A stretch of 64,000 nt of DNA from Brachionus manjavacas. Its lineage: Eukaryota; Rotifera; Eurotatoria; Ploima; Brachionidae. Every line of letters begins with the position of its first letter. Position 1 is the first letter of the stretch. The stretch spans positions 1 to 64,000 of the forward strand of contig JAHQIY010000025.1 of NCBI GenBank assembly GCA_019054805.1. Direction: 5' to 3'. Positions 50,521 to 62,102 of this stretch are shown here, one piece after another. A model generated the notes under the pieces. It made no database searches. It had not been told where the DNA came from and saw nothing but the letters and a program-made list of their open reading frames with translations. Made by a program: the position numbers and the translations under genes.

Positions 50521-51381
50521 CTATTTTCCATTTCGCCATTCTTCCCATCTTGTCTTAATGCGTTTAATAGATTTATGTTGAATGACGACTTCTATAAAAT
50601 TGCCTTCTTTTCCATTAAAGTCCTCAGCTCTTAACCTAAATCCAATATTAGTGTCCATATTACAATCATCTATTTCATATTCAAAAAAAACTTCAGCATT
50701 ATTATCCCAAATGAACTTTTTCATCTCAATTATAATACGTGGCACTTGTTTCTGTTTACCTTCTGGGCAAGCATTCTCAAAATGTCTTATTTTATTTCTT
50801 TTCCTAATGGCTTCCATTAAAGCCTTTATTTTTTCCCTATCAATTGGCAGCTTACGTCTCAAAACTATCAAGCGCGCTCTGAAATTCTCACTCCGATCAA
50901 TGTAAAAGCCCAGAGCATAAATTGTATCAGCAAATTCTGACAGATAATTCAAAAGCTCGATTATTAGAGTTTTGTAGCTTTCGGAGCCATGGGCAATTTC
51001 AATTACCAGCGGGAAAGATTCAGGTTGATTTGTTTCGTCTATTATTAGGGAATCAGCATGTTTGTCGATAATTCTTCCACATCCAAAAATATCAACATAT
51101 GGAACACTATATTCCAAAAGAAAATCATATTTTTCCGCATTTTCTTCACTCATAGATTGAATGCTTTTAATGATGTCACGCACCAATACATTTTTGGCAA
51201 TGTCATGTGTTTTGCCTGATGATGCGGTTAATGTAATACTGTTGTTTATGATTAAATAATCGCTCATTTGTGACAATTCTTCTTCTGAAAAGTCGAATAC
51301 TGATCCTACAACAACATCTTCATTTGTTCTACCAGACTCTAGTAACTTGAGTGCTTCTAGATATTTTTGATTGTAATCCAT
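50521..51381 (-). CDS. Hypothetical 286-residue protein, possible PD-(D/E)XK (Uma2-like) nuclease fold
   Basis: Single intact frame, ATG at 51379-51381, no introns, with a codon and amino-acid mix clearly richer than chance frames nearby. No signal peptide or membrane segment is visible. Residues 87-164 read as an alternating strand/helix core: YDFLLEYSVPYVDIFG, HAD (108-110), PLVIEIAHGSES (124-135), then a helix and YALGFYID (155-162). 'D ... lviEva-S' followed by K and a long helix recalls Uma2/restriction-endonuclease-like domains, with Asp110 and Glu128 as possible metal ligands. The expected Lys after Glu is Ala130, so activity is doubtful. Surroundings are transposon relics, so it may be TE-borne or horizontally acquired. 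CDS fairly sure; fold tentative. Confidence 0.7.
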   Translation of the reverse strand: MDYNQKYLEALKLLESGRTNEDVVVGSVFDFSEEELSQMSDYLIINNSITLTASSGKTHDIAKNVLVRDIIKSIQSMSEENAEKYDFLLEYSVPYVDIFGCGRIIDKHADSLIIDETNQPESFPLVIEIAHGSESYKTLIIELLNYLSEFADTIYALGFYIDRSENFRARLIVLRRKLPIDREKIKALMEAIRKRNKIRHFENACPEGKQKQVPRIIIEMKKFIWDNNAEVFFEYEIDDCNMDTNIGFRLRAEDFNGKEGNFIEVVIQHKSIKRIKTRWEEWRNGK

Positions 51382-51859
51382 TTCAATTCTTTTGTTATTT
51401 CTTTTTTAAAGTTAATTCAAGATTTTAATAAACAAGTGATTAGTCGATGCATAAAGACTTTTTTAGGAAGCTCTGAGATTTCGGAAATATTATTTTGTCA
51501 CTAATACTAGAAAGCCCGATTCAATTTTCATTCGATATAATTAAAAAGACAAAATATTATTAAATTATAAAAGTTATCAAAAGTCAATTATGAAATGAGT
51601 ATCAACAAAATTTGCTAAAGATGTCAAATTTGCGGAAAAAAAAATTTTTTTTTGGGATAGTTCAAAAATTTATATTTTTAGACAATTTTTTTGATAATTA
51701 TCGAGTCAATTAAAGTCAATTCTGGCGAAATATAATTATAAAAATTTATATTTTTGATTTTTGGTGATTTAGTAGTAGTAGTAGTTACTGCGGCATACCA
51801 TACACTATACCAGCGCAAATTTTTCGCTTATTGATTTATAAAATATCGAAAATTGTACA

Positions 51860-52235
51860 TAACAAAAAAATTTTATCATTGTCAAATCAAATATAACCAA
51901 AAAAGCTGAAAGAGCTCTCTTATCAACACTAGAAGCAGAAAAGCTAGAAGGACCACTTTTTTCATTATAAAATATTCGTTTCCTTATTCTTGTTTCATCA
52001 CCGTCATTTAACTTTTCTTATTTTACACCAGCTTTTGGTGACTTATCTGACACTTGATTTATTTTCATCACTACTAGAATCTCCATCATCCATGTCACAA
52101 TCTTCATCATGATAGTCATCTAATTTTGGATCATCTGATGCGTTTGAACCGCCATTATCAGGGTTAGTCAAGAGTCCCAATGCACGTAAAGCTGATTCTC
52201 GTCTAGTTATTTTAAATCTTTTTTGATTTTAGTTG
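51860..52235 (-). pseudogene. Decayed coding-like segment, acidic
   Basis: A minus-strand stretch without a Met reads QKRFKITRRESALRALGLL, then NPDNGGSNASDDPKL, then a run of Asp/Glu/Ser. After a stop a nearby frame continues with GDETRIRKRIF and SFSASSVDKRALSAFL. The composition is protein-like, not AT noise, but there are stops and no recognised family. It could be a pseudogene, or an exon of an unrecognised gene or transposon. Confidence 0.35.
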
Positions 52236-52239
52236 ATTA

Positions 52240-53720
52240 GTTAGCTGTAATAATAATTAAAAATCAGAATTTATTTGTTGTTGAAATTATTATAAAAGAA
52301 ATTAAAGATGAGTTCATAAAAATTATTAATGTGTATCACATTATTAAGTGCTATAAAAACTATTTAAGAATACCGAAATTTCTCTAAAAAATGCTTTTTT
52401 GCTTTTTTTCAATGTAGGTCTGTCTCTCTTTCTTTTTTGTCCGATGGAAACAGACTATTTGATTTCAAAAAAGAAAGTTAAATATAAAAAGAGACAACAA
52501 GAATTAAAAAGAATGAAATATAAATAAAGTTAAAACATAAAATTAAAATAAGAGAATGATAGCTTAAATATGTATATATATTTGAGAGTTCAAGATCTCG
52601 ATGAACTGATTGGGAATTTTATTTGTATGACAATCAGTGTAAGGCATGTGGCGACATAAAAAGTTTCAAAAAGTTCAATGCTTCTAAATAGCATACCTTG
52701 ACCATTTTTCAAGCTGATCACTTCAAATTTTCACCAAATCCTCAAAATTGTATTAAGATTTTTTAAATTAATTTTTATCTTTTAACATTTCATTCTGTCT
52801 GTTCTGGTAGAGTTAGAAAATAAATTTTCTTAAAAAAGTCACTTTGTGACCCTGAGGACCCCCCAAATCATTGCTTCATCAATCTAAACAAAGAACTTTT
52901 TAATGTACAGTCAAATGTCATTGACATATTGAAAAATCAGATCCTGGTATAAAATCATGTCTATGAGTTAAAATTATTAATTTAAAGATATTGTATTTGA
53001 ATAATCTTTAACTTTATTTTATTGAAAATTTATTTGATTTTTTCGAGAAAACAGGTTTAAAGAATAAAATTCAAGGTCTTAATGTGCAATTTAAAACAAA
53101 AAACAATGTTACTCTGAATAATTTTTCATTCTCCATTCTATATATCAAACGAGAGCTCAGCCAAAATGGAACAAAACTAGAAATGTGTCTTTTATTTATC
53201 AATTACCATTAGTGAGTCAATACAAAATTCTCTAAAAGATTGAAAAAGAGGGAATATTTAAAAGTGAAAAAATTTATTTAGTAAAATAAAATATTAAAAT
53301 CAGAATTTTCTTTTTAATTTTTATTTTTTAAATAGAATTTGGCAAAGACTTTTCTATAAACAAGTTCAAATGATAAAAGCATAAAAGTGAAACACAAAAA
53401 AACAGAAAATTTTCAAAAATACTGACTTATAGTACTTTTAATTTCAGAATAGAAAATTTGTGCCTGGATACATGTCAAATAAAAAGTGATGGGATTTATC
53501 TTGTGTAGATTGTAGGCACACATTTCACATTCAGCAGTGTCTGTCGTACTTACTTAAAAAGCTAAAAAAGCAAAGAGATCTTTGTCACTGAATATTATCT
53601 TTTGATAAATATTAGAGAAAATTTTAAATATTTTATTACTAACTTTGGCAACTAGAACAAATTAAAAAAATTTAAAGTCTAAAATTAAACGCATCAATTT
53701 CAGCACTAAATCCACAGTTA
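52240..53720. other. AT-rich intergenic DNA
   Basis: No open frame, repeat pair or RNA gene recognised. Confidence 0.6.
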
Positions 53721-53724
53721 AACT

Positions 53725-53730
53725 TTTATT
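53725..53730 (-). promoter_or_regulatory. Polyadenylation signal AATAAA of TRAM1
   Basis: AATAAA on the minus strand, 39 bases after the TRAM1 stop codon. Confidence 0.6.
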
Positions 53731-53768
53731 TAAAGTTCATAATTCTCCAAAACAACCATGCGTCAATT

Positions 53769-55099
53769 TTAGCTTGACTTGACTTTTTCCGAATCACTTG
53801 TTTCTTCCCTTGGGTCTCCGTCCGTGTCACTACTTTCCTTGACCAGCTTTTGCTTTTTTTGATTAGGCTTGATTGTAGTTTTGCTTGAGCTTGCCTTGGA
53901 ATTTTCTCTTAGCTTTTTACACTGGAAAAGAACGAAATTCCACATCATCCAAGCTTGCAGAACCAAAACCACAGCCAAGCTTGTCGTTCTCACCACTGGA
54001 GTGTTGAAATTTTTCTCTTCAAAATTGACACTATCTACACTTGAGTTCTTCAAGCCAAACCAAAAGACAAAAATTGACAGGAAAATGGCAGCCAAGCGAG
54101 CAAACACAAACAAAACATTATAAATCCTGAAACAATTTCGAGCTACTTTATTTTTTCCCGAGAAATGCATCAGTCTCGAAAAGTGAAATAGCACATTGAT
54201 GACATGATCAATGAAAAGCAAAGTGATGCCAATTCGAGAAAAGCTGATTAATAAAATCAATTAAAGAAAATACTCAGAAAGAGTTCAAAATTTACTTTAG
54301 TAAATAGATCAGAGCTGACATGGTGAAATTTAGGCCTGCAAATAAAATTTTGGCAGACATTTCTTCGCGCTTCACTTTTTGTAAGTACAATTCAGGTAGA
54401 GTGTGCGTCCAGTAGCTCATCTTGTTAAAATTTGGTTCATAGTTTTTTTTTCTCTTTTTATTTTTTTTTAAAAATACTTGAATAATGAAGAAAAATTTTG
54501 TCATAAAAGTGAGACCAACGTGTGGATATTCGGCCCAAAAAAAGCTCAATGACTGAAAATACCCTTCCTGTAGACAAAAATTAGCCAAATAAAATTTTTT
54601 TCTTAATAAAATTTACATCTTTGAAAATAGAAAGGGCCCACAAGGAGGAAAGAACATAAAAGCTCAGCAATTGACCGGACTCATTAAATTTGTTTGCTTT
54701 GGTCTTGGACAACCGAACTCTTCGCATCAATTTCTTTCAAAAAAATAAAGAATAAATATTTTCTGAAATTTTTTTTTATTTAAATTTTAATCTTACATCA
54801 AGGACATATTCCTGGATAATGGCATGAAAAATAATAGCTGCGATTGTGTAAAAAAACAGCAGGCAGACATCTTTGAGGCCATAAGTGTACAAAACGACCG
54901 CCTGGTCCAATGCAGTGACATTATGCTTGGGCGCTATAAAAGCGCTGGCGAGTGGAGTGGTGGTTTGGAACATTAGACCCACGATGAACACCATGCAGAG
55001 ACAAGTGGCGATGTCGCCGTGGTTCTGAATGACAAATTCATGGCTGAAGTACGGAACTGGTTTATTGGTGCCCGGGCGTTTTCGGAATCCAGTGCCCAT
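53769..55099 (-). CDS. TRAM1: Translocating chain-associated membrane protein (TRAM1), complete
   Basis: Five exons read right to left: 55099-54797, 54733-54617, 54567-54478, 54420-54296 and 54243-53769. All introns are GT-AG and 49-63 bases. They join to 370 codons including stop (369 residues; human TRAM1 is 374). The N-terminus has SHEFVIQNHGDI (19-30); then come membrane segments (about 31-49 and 73-97), IIQEYVLD at the first splice, KTKANKFNESGQL at the start of the TLC domain, HTLPELYLQKVKREE, and HFSRLMHFSG. The tail is charged and Ser-rich, ending KVKSS as human ends KEKSS. TRAM proteins sit in the ER membrane beside Sec61 and help insert nascent secretory and membrane chains. Splice phases are 0, 0, 0 and 2. 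The ends of exons 1-4 were chosen by homology and in-frame GT/AG. Nothing suggests decay. Confidence 0.96.
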
Positions 55100-57681
55100 T
55101 TTTTATCAATTTTTTTATTTTAGTAGAAAAGAAATTTAATTTCTAAAATTTTATTATTTAAATGGGAGTTAAAGAGAATTGTCGATGTGGCTAGAAATAG
55201 TATTTTCGTAAGCTCGCTATTCTCATATGCACACAGTTTATTTTTATTAAAATAGATGAAAATTTGAAATCTATCATGATGTTTTCGTTGCAAAAATTAT
55301 TTCGATAAATTATATTTTTGAATTTTATTTGCAACTGCAACGTCATTTCTCATTTTTTGAATTAATTTATTCATTACACATGTACACTTTCGAATTTGAT
55401 AAAAAGTATTTGGAGAAAATTTATGATGACATGATGACAGAGCTTTAAATGTCCAATACAAGCAATTCAACGAAATTTTTAAATTTTTTTCTTACTAATC
55501 TTTTATTTTTTTTAAAAATTTTTAATAATTTCAAAAATAAAAAAATGAAAGATGATAAAAAAATCAAAAAAAAATTTTATTTTTATTTTGATTATTTAAA
55601 AAATTAAAATAAAAAATCTTTTAATAATTTAAGGGAAATTTTGATTTAATTTATAAATTTGAGTCAGGTTTTTTGTCAATAGTTAATTCTTATAAAAACC
55701 TTATTTTTATTCTTTTGAAACCCTTTTGTGCAAAAATGCATTAAATAAAAAAATTACGAAAATTTTAGATTCTTTCGTAGATTTTTTGTATTTTTAAAAG
55801 AAATTTTTCTCCATGGTGGTGATTTCATACAAGAATTTAAATTAAATTTTACGATAATTCACCAAAATTAACCTAAAATGTTGTCAAATTGCGGAAATTA
55901 ACGAAAAAAATTTTCAGAATTTTTTGAGAATTTTTTTTTTATTAAAATAAATGTTTTATGTTAAATTTTCGTGAAAAAAAGTAATTTGAAAGTAAAAATT
56001 TTAAAATTTGTAAAATTAACTTAATTATTTTTATTTCAAAAAAACATAGAAAATTATCAAAAATATTGGAAAATATTTAAATTTAATTATTATTTAATTA
56101 TTTAATATAATTAATAATTAAATTTAAAATTTTAAAATTATTAGAAAAGTCGAAATCTTATTTTTTTGTATCGAAATATATAAAAAAAAATAACAAACTT
56201 ATTTTTTCCGAGGATCTTCAAAAGTCGAATCTTTAGGCACAAGTTTAAAAATCAAGTATTGGGAATACAACAAAGAAATAAGAATTTATTTGCTAAATTT
56301 TTTGTAAAATTTTTAATTTCCGTAATTTGAAAATTAATTGATAATTGAATTTTTCTTTAAAACAAATAAAAATTAAAGTTTATTGACAAAATATTTTGGA
56401 CTGAAAAATGAAAACAGTTTAAGAGTCGAAATCTTTTTGCAAATTTTTTAAGAATAAGATACCAAAATGAAAAACTAAAGAAAAAAATTTTTTAGGATAA
56501 TAACTATTTGTAATATTTTGACAAACTGAAATATTAAATAAAAAAAAATTCATCTTCAAGGATAAAGAATTATCTGTTAGTAAATCAAATCACTATTCAA
56601 AAAATTGATCTGATTTTAAATAATGTTATTTTAAATTCATTATTTAGGTCGTTTACGAAATTAAAATTTGAGATAATGAATTTAGAAATAAATGATTGAT
56701 TAAATTTTTTCGCCAATATCTTAATTTTATTTACTATATGACTCGTCTTGACATAAAATTCTAATTCTAATCACGCACAATGGTAAAAGGAGCATTTTTA
56801 TTGAAAAGAAATAAAATTTTTAAGAATTGGGTTATCTGAATAAATCCTAAAATTAAAACTAATTAAATAAAAATTCATTTGAAATTTCTCAATATTATAG
56901 AAAATATAGAAAATAAAATTAAAATAATTAAATAAACAAAAATAAGTATCAAACTCTCATCAAAAAGCAAGTCACACAGACTCTGTTCAATTAATTAAAA
57001 GAATACAGAAAAGTTCAGCGTCAAGAAAACCCTCTCTTGCTAAAAAAGCATGTGATAATATATCATTTAAAAAGAAATTCAAACAAATGCCTCCAAATTC
57101 AAAAAATTCAAATTTTAACAATAAAAGTAAAAAATTAAATTATTATTTTATTTATAAAGTTTTTTTTTAATTAATTGGTATCAGACTGAGGTAACAAAAT
57201 AAAAAGAAAATTTAGTATTTGAGATATTTTGAACAATTATGTTAAATGGAAATTGGATTCTGAAGCAAAAACTGTAGAAAAATATAATCTATTAATTTTA
57301 ATCCCAGTTTTGCTTCAATTATTGACAATTTTTTCAAAAATTACTGTTTAACATTTTAAAAAAAATTTGCTAAACGTAAACAATAGCATATAAAGAATAG
57401 ATCGAATATTGATAGAAACAGTACTAAATGTTAATTTGATTTGACTTTTTTTTTTGATATAATAATAATTATATAAGTTACAACAAGCTAGCAAGCTAGA
57501 CTTGCGAAGATGGGAAACAGTAGAATCCCATTTATGGTAATTATGGTATGTACACTTAATCAGTAAAATTCATGATGTCAGTATATTATTAATTAAAAGA
57601 TGATAATAATGTTTGAATTAATAAAACTTTTTTTTTAATTTTAAATTTAATTATTAATTTTAAAATTATTTTGTTTTGCTT
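55100..57681. other. AT-rich intergenic DNA
   Basis: Extremely AT-rich, with long A/T runs and no open frame of note. A short plus-strand ATG followed by a strong donor-like GTATGT occurs near 57510-57550 but has no convincing downstream exon. The TRAM1 promoter should lie just right of 55099; no motif is recognised. Confidence 0.65.
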
Positions 57682-57905
57682 TTATTTTTTTTGGCTCCAA
57701 ACTTCACCGCCGTCTGGCCAAGCGTAATCTGGTGATCTTTCAATTGACCATCTTTTTAAAAGTTTGTTGGCTACCATGTTTAAAAATTGTATGTTCAGCC
57801 TTTATTAAATTGCTTGATGATTCAAGAGCATTGTTGGTTTCGAGTATTCGAGATTGTGTGCGGAAATTTTTACAATATTGAAAGTAGAGAAGTATTTCTT
57901 TTCAT
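57682..57905 (-). CDS. Possible two-exon gene for a 49-residue microprotein
   Basis: Exon 1 57905-57874 (MKRNTSLLSI plus two bases), a GT-AG intron of 74 bases (57873-57800), and exon 2 57799-57682. The split codon joins in frame, giving 49 residues ending KLLKRWSIERSPDYAWPDGG, EVWSQKK. The second half is rich in Trp, Pro, Asp and Gly, unlike chance frames in this AT-rich DNA. A basic, hydrophobic N-terminus would suit a mitochondrial small protein. AATAAA lies directly after the stop. Family not recognised. Exon 1 is short and could be wrong, and the adjacent LINE relic begins 25 bases upstream. Confidence 0.35.
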
Positions 57906-57929
57906 GAGCTAAATTAATTTTTTTTTTGC

Positions 57930-58430
57930 AGCGAATTAACTTTTGTTCGTCCTCTTTTGGAATTGGTCTCCAATTCTTAAGTCGTACTGTGAGAATGCTG
58001 AAAGGATTCAACGCAGAGCTACAAATATTGTTTCTTCAATTAGAAACAAACCGTATGAAAGCAGATTGAATGCTTTGAACATTCCAAACCTGGTGGAAAG
58101 AAGAAAAAGAGGTGATCTAATTCAAATATACAAGTTCATGCATGGAATAGAATTGGTTGAAAAAAGCAACAATTTCAATGTCACCAAAATCCAAGGAAGA
58201 GGTCACTGCTTATTTCGAGGCTGCAACAAAGACTTAACTTTTTTGATTTCTGGATGAGCAGCAATCAATCACATCAGCTGTCTTGGTGTGCCTTATCAGC
58301 ACACTCGCTGGCTAGCCAACTACAGTCAAAACTAGTACTCCTACTACTACTAATTATTGTTTTTTCTTTTTTTTTAAATAAATTGATCATAGCAAATAAA
58401 AATGAATTTTTTGAATACTTTTATTTTAAT
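57930..58430 (+). pseudogene. LINE reverse-transcriptase C-terminal remnant
   Basis: A frame starting about 57935 gives LTFVRPLLE, then after a one-base shift WNWSPILKSYCENAERIQRR, ATNIVSS, YESRLNALNIPNL, RRKRGDLIQIYKFMHGIE. This is the classic 'VRP-lE--vWsP--k--i--iErvQRraTk--...RL--L-l--L--RR-rgDli--yK' region that follows RT in non-LTR elements. The frame then decays through 58258 into a Leu/Ser-rich stretch. The upstream RT core is absent. A different family from the LINE at 58636-59530, judging by sequence. Confidence 0.83.
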
Positions 58431-58635
58431 ATGTAACAATTAAACAATCAAATAATTAAAAAAATAATCTAGTTTCGATATGTTGGGACAGGACTGAGTC
58501 ATTTTATTCCATTGGTAGGTTTCGAATCGAGATATATTGAATACCCAACAACTCCATTGTATAATTGCTACCTTACTATTTCCTACTTTTTTCCTGAAAC
58601 CTGAACTATGTAAACATGTGCCACATGTAACAATG

Positions 58636-59530
58636 TTATTATTATTATTATTATTATTAATTCTTGGCTAAGGCCGATCGCCGACAACTTGCTCAGTGAC
58701 CCGTAAAATAAGGGACACTGTGTTTAGTATAAAAAAATATAAAAATTATAAAATTGAGTATAAAAGGTACCAAAATAAAGTAAAAAAAGTGCCAAAGTTT
58801 CTATTTATAATTATTCAATGATATAATAAAAAATAAGTTGTTAGACTTTTGATTGATAAGAGACTGTCGGATATGAAAACTAAGCTACATCAAATCTACA
58901 AATCTGGAAAATTAAGCCCGATATGTTATCTTTACTCCCTGTCTTATATATATCTCTGAGCTTTTGGACTTTGACATCGTTTTTTTGATTTGAACGGTAC
59001 TCAGATATGTTATTCAGCTTAACAAGTTTGCATTTGTCCTGTAGTGACATGTTTTCCTCTTCCAATTCACGGTTAATTTCCAGGATTTCGCTAATGAAGT
59101 CATTCGGAATCGGTTTTTTTGCTAGCTCAATAATCATGATCTTTGTGAGTTCATTTTCAATTAATCGATTGAAAAATTCAACCTTAATGTTTTTGATGAT
59201 GTAATCCGTAGGCATGATATTCAATGACAAGAATAAGCTTGTTGTACGACACCTCCTTGGTTTAGTTAGTAGTCCTTTGATTATGTTGCCCTCTGTTCTT
59301 TTTATGTCATTCAGTGTGCTCGCATTTATGTTCATATTCTCACACTCATAAGTTAAAGCTGGCCTCACATAGGTCTTGTAAAGATGTGCCTTCATATTTG
59401 GATGCATTTGATTTGTTACTATACCCAGAGTCTTCAGTTTTGACACTGCATTTATGGCTAGGCTCTTCCTCTTGTTCCAATGTTTAATAATGTATGTCTT
59501 CTTAACTTTCATTTTTTTTAGCTTATTCAC
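58636..59530 (-). mobile_element. 5'-truncated LINE: RT C-terminal ORF, 3' UTR and (TTA)n tail
   Basis: The 216-codon minus frame (59530-58880) reads AVSKLKTLGIVTNQMHPNMK, HLYKTYVRPALTYECENMNI, KRTEGNIIKGLLTKPRRCRT, NIMPTDYIIKNIKVEFFNRL, which is the segment after the RT active site of one non-LTR family. The frame is intact, but the RT core is missing, so it is 5'-truncated. A 3' UTR follows, ending in GTCGGCGATCGGCCTTAGCC and a simple tail that reads (TTA)n on the plus strand at 58636-58660. An intact frame suggests a fairly recent insertion. It overlaps no host gene. Confidence 0.85.
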
Positions 59531-60965
59531 TTTATTTTTTATCTCATTTTATTAACTTTAATTTTATTTTTGATTTTGAATTTTTTTTTAAATTTATTCT
59601 GAAGGAGCCCTAGCTCGGTACAGAAAACAAATTAAAAAAAAATAAATAAGTTTCGATATCAAAAAAATTAAAAATGACAGAAAGAAGTAATCCAACTAAA
59701 TGTAGAGTATTTAGTTAGCACGAAAAAGTAAAATACATAAAACTTATCTTATCTTCATAATGCCCATCTTTGGGGTGAACTTCAAGCTTAAAGAAACTTC
59801 TGGGTTAATTAATGATAATTTGTCAAATTTTTAATTTGATATCTGATATTTTCTACGAAAAAGTTTGATTTCAAGCAAACTAATTTGACCGCTAACTTAT
59901 CTTTAGTAAAGGATTTAAATTAAAAAATCTTAGCATTTGTCAATAAACAAGCTGGTGATCTTTAATGGGGTAAATATATGGATTAAAATGGTTAGTAGGA
60001 TTTCATACCTTTATTCTAAAAATTCACTTAGTTTATGTGAAAATAATTCATTTGACCGAATAACCCCTTATGCCAATGAAACAATTTTTTCCCAGATTTA
60101 TAAAATTGTATTTTTTGGAAAAATAATTCATTGTAATTTATTGAAAAAATTTTTAGTTGAAAAAATATAAAGATGAGTGAGTCAAAATTTTGAGGCAATT
60201 TGGGTGAACAAATTTCGTATAATTTCATGAGTTTTGAAACTTTTTACAAGGAAATTTGTAATTCAAAACTTTTTATCTTATTGTTATTTAATAAATAAGC
60301 TCATTCATCCCAATAATTACTGGTTTTGACTTAAGTCTTTTTGAATGAGTTGAAGAAAAAATAAAAATAAAAAAAAATAAAAAATAGTGTTTAAAGTTTT
60401 TTAAACAGTGGATCAATTTTACACGAATTTTTATGAGGTAAAATTTAATTTGTTTTAAATGCGGTTTTGATTTTTTTGACATTCCCGAAGGAATTTTGAC
60501 TTGAGCTTTTCATTCCGATGAATAAATAATCAAGCTTTGAACGAACTAAACTTTGGTGACTTTAGTTGCCAGAGAAGTTTTATTAATTTGACTACGTTTG
60601 ATTTACTAATAATTTTTTTGAGAGATGTTGAGTTGTTTTTCGAAAATTAGTATAGGGTCGAGGTTATGTCGAGGTAATTAGTAAGGAAATGAGGAAATGG
60701 TTCTAATGGTACGTCTCTTTTTTCAAACCGTTAGTTCAGTTTATTGTTTTTCTCATGTTTTTTTCTAGGACCAGCTATGTGAATATCGTATAAACTGTTT
60801 TTGAACAATTGATACTTAATTTCAATAGAACTTCTGACTTTCTATTGTCATAATATTTTATTATATCTGATTCAATTTGGTTATGTCTATGCAATTTAAA
60901 ATTAAAACATTACAGAACTCTCCTAAACGAGCTAATTCAAAATAAAAGGAATTCATGAATTTTGG
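59531..60965. other. AT-rich intergenic DNA
   Basis: Several short open frames (59937-60170, 60288-60482) look like composition noise. The hairpin-like GAGCCCTAGCTC with an A-rich tail near 59606-59645 may be another LINE 3' end. Nothing else is recognised. Confidence 0.55.
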
Positions 60966-61164
60966 TCCAAATTATCTTGCTTTCTAACTTTCATGCCTTT
61001 TTCTATTTTCGAACTAATGTTCCTTTTATATTTTTTTTTTTTTTTTTTGTAATTTTATTTTTAGGTAATAATTTTTCATTTTTTAAAAATACACAAAAAA
61101 ATTTTTTTTTTTTTTTTTTTTTACTTCTCCTTAAAGGAGGTTAATTCAATTCAATAAATAAATA
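60966..61164 (+). mobile_element. LINE 3' end fragment (same family as 48130-48660)
   Basis: About 200 bases closely match the reverse complement of 48130-48320, from CCAAATTATCTTGCTTTC through a long T-run and the hairpin CTCCTTAAAGGAG (61127-61139, 6-bp stem and one-base loop) to TTCAATTCAATAAATAAATA. No coding part is present, so this is a severely 5'-truncated insertion. Confidence 0.8.
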
Positions 61165-61457
61165 ATATTTTATTCGCAGAACTAAATTGTCAAATCGTCG
61201 GAAAAAAGAGCTTTTTGAATTCGTTTAGGGAGTTTTATTAACAGGTCATTTAAGTTTGTAAATATTGAATAGATATGTGTAATAATTGTTTATATATGTG
61301 GATTCCATAGATTTCGACGATTTTATCTTTGTCATTTGTGATCACATTTGATTGTTTTTCAGCTTTACGTCTTTTTTTTGCTATGGGTTAATTGATTCAT
61401 CAAGTTTTTTAATAAGCTTCCAATGTTCCTGTTCCGATAAATTGAATTTTTGCAATT

Positions 61458-61486
61458 CTAGAAATTCTAAACTTTAGAATTTCTAG
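61458..61486. repeat. 29-bp near-perfect palindrome
   Basis: CTAGAAATTCTAAA, one C, then its exact reverse complement. It could extrude a 14-bp stem. Context unknown; possibly a transposon-derived terminal repeat. Confidence 0.8.
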
Positions 61487-61913
61487 TGGACAATAAAAGG
61501 ATAGAGGATGTTGATAATTTAGTGCAAACGCGAGTTAGCAGTTTCAATAAGGATGGATTTCTTACTTAAAATTTCGCTACAGTCTTATGATGAGATGTGA
61601 AAGAACTTTTTCAGAAATATTTGCTTACTCTGAAATTAATGATGAAGATATTTGTATGCTAGCTTTTCGCTCTCATTAAATCGGTATTTTTGTTCGTTAA
61701 TTTTTTAATGAGTGAACCATTTTTTTTAACAGTCAGAATATTTTTTAAATCAAGCAAAAGAAATTAACAAAACAACCTAATACTCTCGTAATACTTCCAA
61801 TTTGATAACAAAAAATTCAGGCGTCAAAATAAATTTGAGTCACAATTTAGGTTGAGCAGAATAAATATGCGTTTGATCAGGCATTACAGAACTTACCATA
61901 AGGTAAATATTCA

Positions 61914-62102
61914 ATGTATTTAAATCTTAATTTAGACATTGGAAAATACGATTGTGGGCATTTTACATGTATTGTAAAGATTAATTCTAAAATAGTTAAT
62001 TATTACAGATACATGGATAATAAACCTAATTTACCATTCACTACAATTCTACTAAATAAAAGATCAGCAAAAAATTACTCGAAAAAGCAATTAGCCGTTT
62101 GA
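61914..62102 (+). pseudogene. Possible peptidase-like (USP-type) fragment
   Basis: A 62-codon frame includes LDIGKYDCGHFTCIVK then NYYRYMDNKPN. 'GHFT-ivk ... YYryDd' recalls the C-terminal His box of ubiquitin-specific proteases and related TE-borne peptidases. No Cys box or other part of such a domain is found nearby, and the canonical Asp-Asp is Met-Asp. It is a weak call and may be chance. Confidence 0.22.

Noticed and set aside
53869..54123. 84-codon plus-strand frame
   Set aside because: It is the antisense of the last TRAM1 exon.
58510..58535. GGTTTCGAATC resembling a tRNA T-arm
   Set aside because: No acceptor stem, D-arm or anticodon arm could be built around it; it probably belongs to a LINE 3' region or is chance.
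61021..61122. Plus-strand open frame rich in Phe
   Set aside because: It is translation of the poly-T runs in the LINE 3' end.
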